From: CBDATB01 sp965199745 | Lineage (GTDB): Bacteria > Bacteroidota > Bacteroidia > Cytophagales > Flammeovirgaceae | Length of the DNA: 64,000 bases | Direction of reading: 5' to 3' | Assembly (NCBI GenBank): GCA_965199745.1 | Contig: CBDATB010000013.1 | Coordinates: 124,001-188,000, forward strand | Part shown: in pieces, positions 1 through 9,041 of the stretch | Position numbering within the stretch: position 1 is the first letter of the stretch | Layout: each line of letters opens with the position of its first letter | Program-made: the position numbers and the translations under genes | Notes under the pieces: generated by a model | The model's database searches: none | What the model saw: the letters and a program-made list of their open reading frames with translations, nothing else | What the model was told of the DNA's origin: nothing

Positions 1-12
1 ATATAAACAAAA

Positions 13-1278
13 ATGCAACGACACTTCAAGTTAGTTTCCATTTCACACAAAACAGCACCCCTACAACTAAGAGAGCAACTCGCTTTAAACGAGCATCAGG
101 TCAAGAGCCTAATGAATAAATACAAAGAGATTTTCAATATTTCTGAAATACTCGTACTATCTACTTGCAACCGCACTGAAATATACTACTGTAGCGAAAA
201 AAACCTCGGTCCTGCACTAATAAAAATACTGATTTTAGAACAAGGATTAGCTGCCAAATATTTTAGTGATAAAAATTTTATTTACCTCAGCAACCACGAT
301 GAGGCTGTCAGGTATATTTTTCGCATAGCTATGGGCTTAGAATCGCAAGTAATAGGAGACATTCAAATATCGAATCAAATAAAAAAAGCCTACCAGTGGT
401 CTGCCGATTTAGGGTATTCCGGTCCTTTTATGCATCGCTTATTACACACTATTTTTTTTACAAATAAAAGAGTTATTCAGGAAACGAGTTTTAGAGATGG
501 CACCGCTTCAGTGTCTTATGCTACTTACAAGCTAATAGAAGAGTTGGCAGCAACTATTCAAAACCCTAAAATAGCCGTTATTGGCTTAGGTAAAATTGGT
601 ACAGACTTAGTAAAAAACCTCGCTGAATCAGATATCAAGAATGTAACTATTAGTAATCGGACGAGAGAAAAAGCTATTGAACTAGCAGAAGCCAATGGCT
701 TTGAAAACGCACCTCTCGAGAGCTATTACCAAGTAATTGACCATGCAGATATTATTGTGAGTGCTATAAGCCAGCCAACCCCTTTTTTCACCAAAGAAAG
801 ATTGTCAAATATTTCTGCTGCGTCCTACAAATATTTTATTGACCTGGCCGTACCCAGAAGTATTGATAAATCAATAGAAGAAATAAATCATGTACTAGTT
901 TACAATATAGATAATATTCACATGCGTACTGCTTCCGTGATAGAAAAGAGGAAAAAAGCTACTCCGCAAGTTGAACGTATCATACAAGAATCTGTCGCAG
1001 AATTTGACCAATGGACAAAAGAAATGCTCTTCTCTCCTACTATCCAAAAACTTAAAAATACACTGGAGGAAATACGCAGACAAGAAATTGCCAAATACAT
1101 GAAAAAACTCGACCAAAATGAATTGAGGGAAGTGGAAAAAATTACTAAAAATATTACACAAAAAATTATCAACCTACCTGTTATCCAGCTAAAAGCCGCC
1201 TGCCAAAGAGGTGAGGCCGAAACACTGCTTGATGTACTAAACAATCTGTTCGATCTTGAAAAGACTACTGTTTCTTGA
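13..1278 (+). CDS. hemA: Glutamyl-tRNA reductase
   Basis: Reduces glutamyl-tRNA(Glu) to glutamate-1-semialdehyde with NADPH, the first committed step of C5-pathway tetrapyrrole (haem) synthesis in the cytosol. The 421-residue product has the usual family length. The catalytic cysteine lies in the STCNRTEIY motif (C52), and the NADPH-binding loop GLGKIG is at about residues 191-196. The alpha-helical C-terminal dimerisation domain follows from about residue 310. The ATG start is secure because an in-frame TAA lies at positions 4-6. The gene runs convergently into the downstream methyltransferase gene with an 11-bp gap. No hemD or hemC gene is beside it in this window. The family call is firm. 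Confidence 0.97.
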   Translation: MQRHFKLVSISHKTAPLQLREQLALNEHQVKSLMNKYKEIFNISEILVLSTCNRTEIYYCSEKNLGPALIKILILEQGLAAKYFSDKNFIYLSNHDEAVRYIFRIAMGLESQVIGDIQISNQIKKAYQWSADLGYSGPFMHRLLHTIFFTNKRVIQETSFRDGTASVSYATYKLIEELAATIQNPKIAVIGLGKIGTDLVKNLAESDIKNVTISNRTREKAIELAEANGFENAPLESYYQVIDHADIIVSAISQPTPFFTKERLSNISAASYKYFIDLAVPRSIDKSIEEINHVLVYNIDNIHMRTASVIEKRKKATPQVERIIQESVAEFDQWTKEMLFSPTIQKLKNTLEEIRRQEIAKYMKKLDQNELREVEKITKNITQKIINLPVIQLKAACQRGEAETLLDVLNNLFDLEKTTVS

Positions 1279-1289
1279 CGATAATATGG

Positions 1290-2033
1290 TCAAGCACTCA
1301 GGCTTGCCACAAATATCATCCGTTCAGATAGCTGAGCGTCGTAGGGGTTTAGATGATAATCTCCGAATATATGGAGAGCTTCTAGCCCGCTTTTTTCAAA
1401 ATAGTGCAAAAAATGCTTTTTTTCTAGTGCCATAACTTTCTCTTGAAAATGGTAATTCTGCTCTTGGTCATTAACAGTAATATCTTTAATGATGTATGGA
1501 GTTTGAACAAACCTTTTGATATGGAAAGTAATATTTTCTGACTGAAACTCACTAACTGGCTGTAATTCACTAATGGCTCTTTGTGTATTGAGAAAATCTA
1601 GTATTAACCTACCTTGTGGTTTCAACGATTTCGCAACGGCTTGGATAGCCTGAATATTTTCTCGTTCACTATCAAAATAGCCAAAGCTGGTAAACATATT
1701 CAGCACATAGTCAAAAGTATGATATCGGTATACTTGGCGCATATCATGCCGCTTGAAGTGCAGCCTAGCATTACCAAATTGCTGAGCATGTCGGATATTT
1801 TTTTCAGACAAATCAATACCCTCCACGTCAAACCCTTTGCTGTTCAGATAGATAGCGTGTCTGCCTTTGCCGCAAGCTAAATCCATGACTTTATGCCGCT
1901 GATTCATACCGAGATAAACAGTGAGTTTATCTATGAAATTTTGTGCTTCTTTTTCATTTCTGTTTTTATAGAGGATATGGTAATAAGGCGAATTAAACCA
2001 AAGGTCAAACCATTCTGTCTTAGCATAGGGCAT
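1290..2033 (-). CDS. Class I SAM-dependent methyltransferase
   Basis: A cytosolic methyltransferase of the Rossmann class I type with unknown substrate. The SAM-binding motif reads VMDLACGKGRHAIYL, and a later FDYVLNMFTSFGYF segment matches motif II/III of the family. I chose the ATG at 2033 because homologues known to me begin near the EWFDLWFNSPYY segment. An in-frame ATG at 2066 would add 11 residues (MRWLNIVTPIL) that look unlike the family. It is convergent with hemA. No substrate can be inferred from the sequence or the neighbours. Confidence 0.85.
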   Translation of the reverse strand: MPYAKTEWFDLWFNSPYYHILYKNRNEKEAQNFIDKLTVYLGMNQRHKVMDLACGKGRHAIYLNSKGFDVEGIDLSEKNIRHAQQFGNARLHFKRHDMRQVYRYHTFDYVLNMFTSFGYFDSERENIQAIQAVAKSLKPQGRLILDFLNTQRAISELQPVSEFQSENITFHIKRFVQTPYIIKDITVNDQEQNYHFQEKVMALEKKHFLHYFEKSGLEALHIFGDYHLNPYDAQLSERMIFVASLSA

Positions 2034-2147
2034 AAGTATAGGGGTTACGATATTCAGCCATCGCAAAGCTATAAAATGTACTTGCTTTTTTAAATATATG
2101 CTAAAAATTCATAGTGCTGCTCTTGCTGCTATCTCATGTACATTTGC

Positions 2148-2155
2148 TACCTTTA
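2148..2155 (+). promoter_or_regulatory. Candidate Bacteroidota -7 element for transaldolase
   Basis: TACCTTTA matches the Bacteroidota -7 consensus TAnnTTTG at seven of eight positions and lies 34 bp before the transaldolase ATG. A TTG at 2123-2125 is a possible -33 element with a 22-bp spacer. This is a motif match only. Confidence 0.35.
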
Positions 2156-2189
2156 CGCAGTAATAGTTTTATATTCAAACACGTTGAAA

Positions 2190-2840
2190 ATGAAATTTTT
2201 TATTGACACAGCCAATTTAGACGAAATTAAACAAGCACATGATTTAGGTGTATTAGATGGCGTAACAACCAATCCGTCTTTAATGGCAAAACAAGGCATT
2301 AAAGGTAAAGATAATATTTTTAAGCATTATAAGGCCATATGCGATATTGTTGAAGGAGATGTAAGTGCTGAAGTAATTGCTACTGACTTTAAAGGGATGG
2401 TGAGAGAAGGAGAAGAATTAGCCGCTATTGATAATAAAATTGTTGTAAAAGTGCCAATGATTAAAGAAGGAGTAAAAGCAATTAAGTATTTTTCAGAAAA
2501 TGGTATACATACCAACTGTACGCTTGTATTTTCGTCAGGTCAGGCACTTCTGGCTGCCAAAGCAGGTGCTTCTTATGTGTCGCCCTTTATCGGCAGGCTC
2601 GACGATGTTTGTAGCGACGGACTAGCACTGGCTGGGCAAATTGTATCTATTTATCGAAACTATGATTTTGAAACTCAAGTGCTGGCAGCCTCTATCCGAC
2701 ATACCATGCACTTGATAGAATGTGCAGAGCTAGGCACTGATGTAGTTACCTGTCCTTTAGATGTAATCTTAGCACTATTAAAACATCCTTTGACTGATTC
2801 GGGGCTAGCTAAGTTTTTAGAAGATGCTAAAAAAATGTAA
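2190..2840 (+). CDS. tal: Transaldolase / fructose-6-phosphate aldolase family (TalC type)
   Basis: A short-form (216 aa) transaldolase of the TalC/MipB/FSA family, acting in the non-oxidative pentose phosphate pathway together with the transketolase encoded at 13-14.8 kb. The FIDTANLDEI start, the GVTTNPSL motif and the Schiff-base lysine in VVKVPM (K87) are all present. The C-terminal SGLAKFLEDAKK is typical. The start at 2190 gives the family-standard MKFFIDT N-terminus; an upstream in-frame ATG at 2136 would add 18 unconserved residues. It is followed 18 bp later by ftsE on the same strand, so the two may be co-transcribed. Whether it acts as a transaldolase or as an F6P aldolase cannot be told from these motifs. 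Confidence 0.95.
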   Translation: MKFFIDTANLDEIKQAHDLGVLDGVTTNPSLMAKQGIKGKDNIFKHYKAICDIVEGDVSAEVIATDFKGMVREGEELAAIDNKIVVKVPMIKEGVKAIKYFSENGIHTNCTLVFSSGQALLAAKAGASYVSPFIGRLDDVCSDGLALAGQIVSIYRNYDFETQVLAASIRHTMHLIECAELGTDVVTCPLDVILALLKHPLTDSGLAKFLEDAKKM

Positions 2841-2858
2841 ATTACATACAGTGTATCT

Positions 2859-3548
2859 ATGGTAGCTGCTTTTGAAAATATCAGTATTTTACAAAATGGT
2901 CAAGTCATTGTCGATAATGTCTCGTTCACCATAGACAAAGGGGAATTCATATATTTGGTTGGTAAAACGGGTAGTGGTAAATCATCTATTTTGCGTACGC
3001 TCTACGCCGATTTAGACTTAGAAAATGGAAAAGCGCAAGTGTTGGGATATAATCTAGCAAAAATTAAGCAGAAAGATATTGCCTATTTGAGGCGGCGTTT
3101 AGGTATTGTTTTCCAGGATTTTGAGCTTTTCACTGACAGGACTGTAGAAGCAAACTTACTATTTGTATTAAAAGCCACTGGGTGGAATAATCCTTATAGA
3201 ACTGATCAGCGTATTGACGAAGTGCTGGAAGCTGTAGAATTAGTAGGCAGCAGGGCAAAAATGCCGCACCAACTATCGGCCGGTGAGCAACAGCGCGTAG
3301 TGATTGCCAGAGCCTTACTCAACAATCCTGAACTCTTAATTGCTGATGAGCCGACTGGTAACTTAGATCCATATGTTGCCACAGAAATACTCAATCTTTT
3401 TGTAGAAATCAATAAAAAAGGTACAGCAGTACTTATGGCTACACACTACCACAGCTTTATTAAAAAGATGCCCGCCCGCGTGTTTATGTGTGAGGAAGGT
3501 CTATTCAAAGACGTTAAAAAGGATGAAGTAGCCAGTTATGTCAATTGA
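2859..3548 (+). CDS. ftsE: FtsE-like cell-division ABC ATPase
   Basis: A 229-residue ABC ATPase. In the FtsEX complex, FtsE couples ATP hydrolysis at the divisome to peptidoglycan hydrolase activation through its membrane partner FtsX. Walker A is GKTGSGKSS, the Q-loop is FQDFELF, the signature is LSAGEQQRV and Walker B is LLIADEPTGN. The LRTLYADL segment after Walker A is characteristic of Bacteroidota FtsE. FtsX is not adjacent, as is common in this phylum. The gene is followed by a strong hairpin and then by a convergent peptidase gene. Confidence 0.9.
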   Translation: MVAAFENISILQNGQVIVDNVSFTIDKGEFIYLVGKTGSGKSSILRTLYADLDLENGKAQVLGYNLAKIKQKDIAYLRRRLGIVFQDFELFTDRTVEANLLFVLKATGWNNPYRTDQRIDEVLEAVELVGSRAKMPHQLSAGEQQRVVIARALLNNPELLIADEPTGNLDPYVATEILNLFVEINKKGTAVLMATHYHSFIKKMPARVFMCEEGLFKDVKKDEVASYVN

Positions 3549-3565
3549 TAATGAACATATCTTTT

Positions 3566-3606
3566 AGTGAACTACCCAAAAATCTTTAGTTTTTGGGTAG
3601 TTCACT
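3566..3606. terminator. Perfect 17-bp stem hairpin, bidirectional terminator
   Basis: AGTGAACTACCCAAAAA at 3566-3582 is followed by a 7-nt loop and its exact reverse complement at 3590-3606. It sits between the convergent ftsE and DPP-IV-like genes. The A and T runs flank the loop rather than following the stem, so it may act partly as an mRNA 3' stabiliser. Confidence 0.8.
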
Positions 3607-3694
3607 GAAGGGTCTGAGCTATAGCCGCCATACGAGTCTCGGCACCATTCCCATACATAACTACCTACCCATCAGCTACGTTTTTTTTAGGAAA

Positions 3695-5872
3695 TCACAA
3701 ATTCTCCAAAATAAACTCGGTCATCATCGTGTATAAATGTTGTCTGGTTTTAAGCCCACCAATGCCGTGTGTTTTATCCGGATAATAAAAAGATTGGAAT
3801 TGTTTGCCTGCCTTAATCAAAGCATTTTGCAAAGCAACGGCATGCTGAAAATGAACATTATCATCGCCAGTGCCATGAATGAGGAGAAAGTTTCCTTTGA
3901 GTTTATCGACGTGTGCTAATGGGGAGTTATTATCATAGCCATCAGGGTTGTCTTTTGGGCGGCGCAAATACCTTTCGGTATAAATAGTATCGTAAAAACG
4001 CCAGCTAGACACGGGAGCTACGGCAATCCCTGTTTTAAAATAATCTGCTCCTATCATCATTAGTAAGGAAGACATATATCCTCCATAGCTCCAACCCCAG
4101 ATGCCGATACGGTCTTTATCGACATAGGAAAGTTTACCTAAATATTTAGCTGCCTCAACATTATCTATCACCTCGTACTTACCCAACTGCTGATAAGTCA
4201 TTTTTGTAAAACCTGCACCCCGGTAGCCAGTACCCCTGCTATCTACACAAGCAATGATATAACCTTTTTGTACCAGCATCTGGTGCCAATAATAATTACT
4301 TCTTTGCCAGCGATCGGCTACCTGCTGTGACTGTGGTCCGCTATACTGAAACATCAATACTGGGTATTTTTTGGCAGCATTAAAATCTTTAGGTTTAATC
4401 ATATAAGCATTCAGCTCGGTACCATCCGTGGTAGAAATGGTAAAAAATTCTGTTTGGCTAAGCCCGTATTCTTCAATAGTTGCTTTAAGTCTTGCATTAT
4501 CCTTGAGATTTTTGACACGTTCGTTGGTTGTTACTTTTAGCAAATCTACCACCAAAGGCTCATTGGCTGTACTTTGATAACGGATATAAAACTGGAAATC
4601 TTTACTCATATTAATATTTGTTGTCCCTTTTATTTCAGAAAGTTTTACCTTGCGCTTACCATCAAGCCCGATACGGTAAAAATCTCTTTCGAGCGGGGAG
4701 GATGCCGTAGAAATATAATAAAGCACTGGCTTTCTACGGTTTTGGTTTACGCCTATTAATGTTGTTACTTCCCAAGAGCCTCTCGTAATTTGCTCTTCTT
4801 TTTTACCCTTCATATTGTACATATAAACATGCTTAAAGCCGTCTTTTTCGGAAGTACGCAAAAAATGTTTACCATCGTTTAAATACATCAAATCATCGCA
4901 ATAATTAACATCCACATAAGTATTGGATTTTTCCTTGAGGATACAATGCGAACGACCCGTATTTGCATTGGCATGGTATATTTCAAGTTCGTTTTGCCAG
5001 CGGTTGAGTTTTTTGAAATATAAAAGATCTGCATTTTTTGTCCAGCCCACCCTAGGAATATATATATCTGTTTCTTCACCCATATCAACGGCGATATTTT
5101 CTTTTGTATCTAAATGATAAATGCTGAGTTGTAAGACAGAGTTATTTTCTCCGGCTTTGGGATATTTAAAGCGATAGTCCTGCGGATACAAAGGATTTTT
5201 ATTCCAAACCTGCATGTTGTACTCTTTCACTTGACTTTCGTCAAAACTGAGGTAGGCAATTTTTTTGCCATCAGGCGACCACCAGAAAGCCTTAACCATA
5301 TAAAATTCTTCTTCATAAACCCAGTCCGTACTTCCATGAATGAGTTCGTTGAACTTACCGTCTTGCGTAATTTGTTTCTCATCCATGTTAGTAAGCTCAA
5401 CATAGAAAAGATTATTATTACGTGTAAAAGCAACCTTATCGCCTTGTGGTGAAAAAGTAGCATTAGATTGCTTGCCACTAGGCGAGAGCTTCTGTAGTTT
5501 TTTAGTGGATAAATCGTAAATATAATATTCTGTGAGGTAAGAACGTCTGTAAATGTACGCTCTTTGGGTTGTGAGCAGGAGTTTTTGCTCATCTTTACTA
5601 AAGCTATAGCCGCTGATATTAATTTGAGGCTCAAGCACCTTACCAGCTACTAAGGTTGCTACCTGTACGCCAGTAGTAACATCGTATTGGACAATACTAT
5701 TTTTCTCAAGTGCCGAATAATAACGCCCGTTGCACATCCAGTTGACCGATTGCACACTTTCGTCCGTAAAAGTATCCTTTCCGTAGATGTCTTCAATAGT
5801 AATTTGTTTTTGTGCATGAGCAGAAAAAATACCACAATAGGTAGTTAAACACAGTAAAAAATATTTTATCAT
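3695..5872 (-). CDS. Dipeptidyl-peptidase IV-like serine peptidase (S9B)
   Basis: A 725-residue exported prolyl-dipeptidyl peptidase that removes X-Pro dipeptides from peptide N-termini, probably in the periplasm. An N-terminal signal peptide ends near AHAQ (about residue 21). The beta-propeller domain spans roughly residues 40-470 and the alpha/beta-hydrolase domain is C-terminal. The nucleophile is S595 in GWSYGG, with D670 in GTGDDN and H702 in KTHGI completing the triad. The paired glutamates for substrate N-terminus binding are visible in DWVYEEEF. Length and motifs match Bacteroidota S9B enzymes. It is transcribed alone from a well-formed promoter just upstream and looks intact. Confidence 0.95.
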   Translation of the reverse strand: MIKYFLLCLTTYCGIFSAHAQKQITIEDIYGKDTFTDESVQSVNWMCNGRYYSALEKNSIVQYDVTTGVQVATLVAGKVLEPQINISGYSFSKDEQKLLLTTQRAYIYRRSYLTEYYIYDLSTKKLQKLSPSGKQSNATFSPQGDKVAFTRNNNLFYVELTNMDEKQITQDGKFNELIHGSTDWVYEEEFYMVKAFWWSPDGKKIAYLSFDESQVKEYNMQVWNKNPLYPQDYRFKYPKAGENNSVLQLSIYHLDTKENIAVDMGEETDIYIPRVGWTKNADLLYFKKLNRWQNELEIYHANANTGRSHCILKEKSNTYVDVNYCDDLMYLNDGKHFLRTSEKDGFKHVYMYNMKGKKEEQITRGSWEVTTLIGVNQNRRKPVLYYISTASSPLERDFYRIGLDGKRKVKLSEIKGTTNINMSKDFQFYIRYQSTANEPLVVDLLKVTTNERVKNLKDNARLKATIEEYGLSQTEFFTISTTDGTELNAYMIKPKDFNAAKKYPVLMFQYSGPQSQQVADRWQRSNYYWHQMLVQKGYIIACVDSRGTGYRGAGFTKMTYQQLGKYEVIDNVEAAKYLGKLSYVDKDRIGIWGWSYGGYMSSLLMMIGADYFKTGIAVAPVSSWRFYDTIYTERYLRRPKDNPDGYDNNSPLAHVDKLKGNFLLIHGTGDDNVHFQHAVALQNALIKAGKQFQSFYYPDKTHGIGGLKTRQHLYTMMTEFILENL

Positions 5873-5923
5873 GATTTTTTAGTTTAGGTGTAAGGACTTA
5901 GTACAGGTTCTTAGCTGGCGAGA

Positions 5924-5953
5924 CAAAGCTATTATTCATTTAGTAGATTCAAA
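5924..5953 (-). promoter_or_regulatory. Bacteroidota-type promoter for the DPP-IV-like gene
   Basis: On the minus strand TTTG (5953-5950) is followed after 18 bp by TAGCTTTG (5931-5924), an exact fit to TAnnTTTG. The start codon of the peptidase gene is 51 bp downstream. This is the best-formed promoter candidate I see in the window. Confidence 0.6.
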
Positions 5954-6145
5954 ATAATGTTTTTAATGTTTTATGTCAAAAACATTGATTTTTATGTTTT
6001 CGGTCGCAATAGCACTTTCTTATACATAAGAAAATAGAAAAGGTTCTTATATTATATTTTTTTATGTTACAACAAATTTTTTATATTAACGCCATTTACC
6101 GTGATTGGATCAAAGTTCACATTTGCCCGCACCCTTCCTGCTTTA

Positions 6146-7366
6146 TTATTCAGGTACGTCTGCTTTAAACAAGCAAGCTGGTTGTTCGGAAGTGATACTG
6201 TAATCTTTATTTGCAACAATGATAAAAGATTCTCCTTTATTCACCAAAAGGCTTTTTTTTGAAGTCTTTACCCAAACATTATTTCCTTCCAAAACAATAA
6301 ATATCGCCAAAGAATGTGTAGTATTATGATGACTATGCAGTCGGCTGGTAACAATTTTACTCAAAATAAAATCAGGGTACGATGGGACTGCATATAATTT
6401 TTCTGTTTCAGTGATGTATTTACCGGTCAATATTTGCGGAGTGCAGGCTTCAAAAACTATATTTTTGATCAGCTCACCAGTGTCGATATGTTTCGGTGTT
6501 AGCCCTCCTCTCAACACATTGTCTGAGTTTGCCATTAACTCTATACTAACTCCTTCCAAGTAGGCATGAGGTACCATGGGAGCTTGAAAAACTCCCTGCC
6601 CTTTTTTTAATTTAAGTAAATTGAATAGATAAATAGAAAATATTCCTTTATCGCATTTCCCAGTAGTCGAACTAAGTGTAAGAGCAGCACGCGCAGCCCA
6701 AAAGTCGGGGTTTGAGCGTGCCAGTTTACCTTTTTTATATAATGGGACAATACGTGATAAAAGTGGCATGAGTATTTTATCTGTTGTTTTTTGGGGCAAA
6801 TTCATCAGGTATTTGTAGAGTAGCTCATAGTTTTTTTTCTGCTGCAAAAAATTTACCATAAAGGATAGTTCCTCTCGACGCTCGCACTCCCCTGCTAACT
6901 TATCAGGTGATACAAACCCGTGTAATAGCCAAAAATCGCTCAGCGCTACCATTAGTTCAGGTTTGTGGTTTTTGTCCTTATAGTTTCTGTGAGCAGCATT
7001 GAGAGGAATTCTCTTTGTGTTTTCGTAGCGGTAGCCACTTATTGCCCCTGCTTTTGTGGGATGCACCTGAATGGAGAGCATTTGTTCTACATCCAAAATT
7101 TTGAGCAGATAAGGCAGCTCTCGGTTAAATCGCGTGGCAACACTTATTCCTAAAAGTTGCTTAGGAGCCACTGATATAAGCTCGTTTAATCTTTGTGCAT
7201 TTTCTTTTACTATAGCCGATGCTTTATAATGTGCTCCTAACCAAAGTTCAGCAAAAGGGATATTCGCATGGTTTGCAATACCGAGTAGGTCGGCAATAAA
7301 ACACTTGCCTCCCCAAGCGTAATTTTGAGTAGTACCCTTTATACTAGCGAGTTCTGGTGTATTCAT
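6146..7366 (-). CDS. manA: Mannose-6-phosphate isomerase, class I
   Basis: Zinc-dependent aldose-ketose isomerase interconverting mannose-6-phosphate and fructose-6-phosphate, feeding GDP-mannose and surface polysaccharide synthesis. The 406-residue product shows the metal-ligand motifs IQVHPTK, HKPELMVAL and PHAYLEG, and a C-terminal cupin-like half. The family segment WLGAHYKASA, usually GAHPKAPS, is slightly divergent. It lies 6 bp downstream of the sugar transferase gene on the same strand, so the two very likely form an operon, which supports a role in glycan precursor supply. Confidence 0.93.
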   Translation of the reverse strand: MNTPELASIKGTTQNYAWGGKCFIADLLGIANHANIPFAELWLGAHYKASAIVKENAQRLNELISVAPKQLLGISVATRFNRELPYLLKILDVEQMLSIQVHPTKAGAISGYRYENTKRIPLNAAHRNYKDKNHKPELMVALSDFWLLHGFVSPDKLAGECERREELSFMVNFLQQKKNYELLYKYLMNLPQKTTDKILMPLLSRIVPLYKKGKLARSNPDFWAARAALTLSSTTGKCDKGIFSIYLFNLLKLKKGQGVFQAPMVPHAYLEGVSIELMANSDNVLRGGLTPKHIDTGELIKNIVFEACTPQILTGKYITETEKLYAVPSYPDFILSKIVTSRLHSHHNTTHSLAIFIVLEGNNVWVKTSKKSLLVNKGESFIIVANKDYSITSEQPACLFKADVPE

Positions 7367-7372
7367 ATACGT

Positions 7373-8755
7373 TTAATTTCCTTTCATGCTCAAAACCACC
7401 CTGATTGTCCTGAGAATAATGCCAGCATCCAATATAAAAGATTGATTCTTGATATAATACAAATCATACTCTAGCTTGACCAAAGCATCTTCTTGTGAAG
7501 CACCATACTTATACATCACTTGTGCCCAGCCAGTAATACCCGGCTTCACTCTATGCCTAAGGTCGTAAAAAGGAATACTTTTATTTAACTTTTCCACAAA
7601 GATAGGTCTTTCCGGTCTGGGACCTACCAAACTCATATCACCTCTTAGCAAGTTAATAAACTGAGGGATTTCATCTATTCTTGTTTTTCGCAAAAACTTG
7701 CCTACTTTGGTAGCTCTGGAATCATTGCTATTTGCCCAGACAGCACCGTTTTTTTCAGTGCCAACTCTCATTGACCTGAACTTGATAATTGTAAATACCT
7801 TCCCGTTTTTACCGATTCTTTGCTGTCGGTAGAATAAAGGACCTTTATTGCCGAGTAAATTCAATATAAGTACAAAAGGTATGGACACAGCTAAAGCAAT
7901 ACAACCCAGCATACTAAAAATAATATCACTAATTCGTTTTAAACGGTGACTGCTGCCAATGATAGGCTGTAAAAACTCGTAGTTAAGGTAATAATCCTCT
8001 TCAGTATGTTCTACGGGTATCCTTTTATTGATCTTTTCATATAAGTTAATCATTGTTTCTACATTAACACCACTAGACCTTAGTTTTGTTAGCGTATTAT
8101 ATGAAGAACTGTTGAGGTTTTGTATTTTGGAAGTACCAATGACGACAGCATCTATTTTGAGCTTCTTGGTTATCTTTGTCAATAAGTGTAACTCACTCCT
8201 TACCTTAATATTTTTATAACACTCACTTTTAATATCTTTGTCTATAATCAGCTGTATTTTATATCCTGAAACATTTTTATGTTTATCATCGCTGATATTG
8301 AGTTTATGAACAGAACTAATGAAATCCTTGGCTACTTCTGTCAAGCCTAATATCACTATTCTTTTAGTGAAGAAATAGGAGTTTAGTAATTCTGAATAGG
8401 CAATTCTCCACACGGAAATAATAGGCAAGCTATATCCTAAAAATAGGTAAACATTTATGGCAGGTGTTTGCAGGTAGTTTAGTAAAAGAACATATGAAAA
8501 AATGGAGAGTATAATGGTTGTAGTGGTAAATTTAATCGTATAATTAATGTTCCTCACGTAAGTGGAATAGTATAAGCGGAAAGTAAAACTGTAGATAAGC
8601 CACAATAGACTAAGTGCAACGTGTCCGTGAGTTATAGCTATCAATTTGGTAGCTTGCAGGTCTTTACAACAAAAATAAAATATTAGATTAGCGATCAGAC
8701 AATCTACAGCTAGAACAAATCTGAAATTTTTGATTAACTGGGTAAGCCCAGACAT
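7373..8755 (-). CDS. Undecaprenyl-phosphate sugar-1-phosphate transferase
   Basis: An inner-membrane polyisoprenyl-phosphate hexose-1-phosphate transferase of the WcaJ/WbaP family (460 aa) that starts assembly of exopolysaccharide or O-antigen repeat units. The N-terminal half has about four membrane segments followed by a Rossmann-like region around residues 130-240. The C-terminal bacterial sugar transferase domain begins at KRISDIIFS with a membrane re-entrant helix. It contains KFRSMR, RKTRIDEIPQ, NLLRGDMSLVGPRPE and RVKPGITGWAQV. The acidic catalytic pair of the DE motif is present. It is the first gene of an operon with manA. The sugar specificity cannot be read from the sequence. Confidence 0.9.
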   Translation of the reverse strand: MSGLTQLIKNFRFVLAVDCLIANLIFYFCCKDLQATKLIAITHGHVALSLLWLIYSFTFRLYYSTYVRNINYTIKFTTTTIILSIFSYVLLLNYLQTPAINVYLFLGYSLPIISVWRIAYSELLNSYFFTKRIVILGLTEVAKDFISSVHKLNISDDKHKNVSGYKIQLIIDKDIKSECYKNIKVRSELHLLTKITKKLKIDAVVIGTSKIQNLNSSSYNTLTKLRSSGVNVETMINLYEKINKRIPVEHTEEDYYLNYEFLQPIIGSSHRLKRISDIIFSMLGCIALAVSIPFVLILNLLGNKGPLFYRQQRIGKNGKVFTIIKFRSMRVGTEKNGAVWANSNDSRATKVGKFLRKTRIDEIPQFINLLRGDMSLVGPRPERPIFVEKLNKSIPFYDLRHRVKPGITGWAQVMYKYGASQEDALVKLEYDLYYIKNQSFILDAGIILRTIRVVLSMKGN

Positions 8756-8789
8756 ATACCAGATATTTTTGGTGTAAGGAATCGGAATG

Positions 8790-8797
8790 CAAATATA
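8790..8797 (-). promoter_or_regulatory. Candidate -7 element of the sugar transferase-manA operon
   Basis: TATATTTG on the minus strand fits TAnnTTTG exactly and lies 34 bp before the sugar transferase start codon. No clear TTTG is visible at the -33 position. Confidence 0.4.
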
Positions 8798-9041
8798 GAA
8801 TTAAGAAATACTAATTTCTATTTTTTTCTCAACAGAAAAGACATGGCAGAGCCACTAAAAAGAGAAGTCTACTCAACAGATTTGGTAAATGTACTTAGTA
8901 CATTTTGGCTTTTGACATACACCAACAAGCACGCTTTAACGACACTTAGCTGGGAAATAATTTTACAGCATATTAACAAACAGTACCTACTAAGTAATTA
9001 CAAAAAAGTTATCAATTTTATTTCACTTTTTTACTCAAAAA

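Noticed and set aside
918..1244. Antisense ORFs opposite hemA
   Set aside because: Phobic, Ser/Phe-rich shadow translation of a strongly conserved gene.
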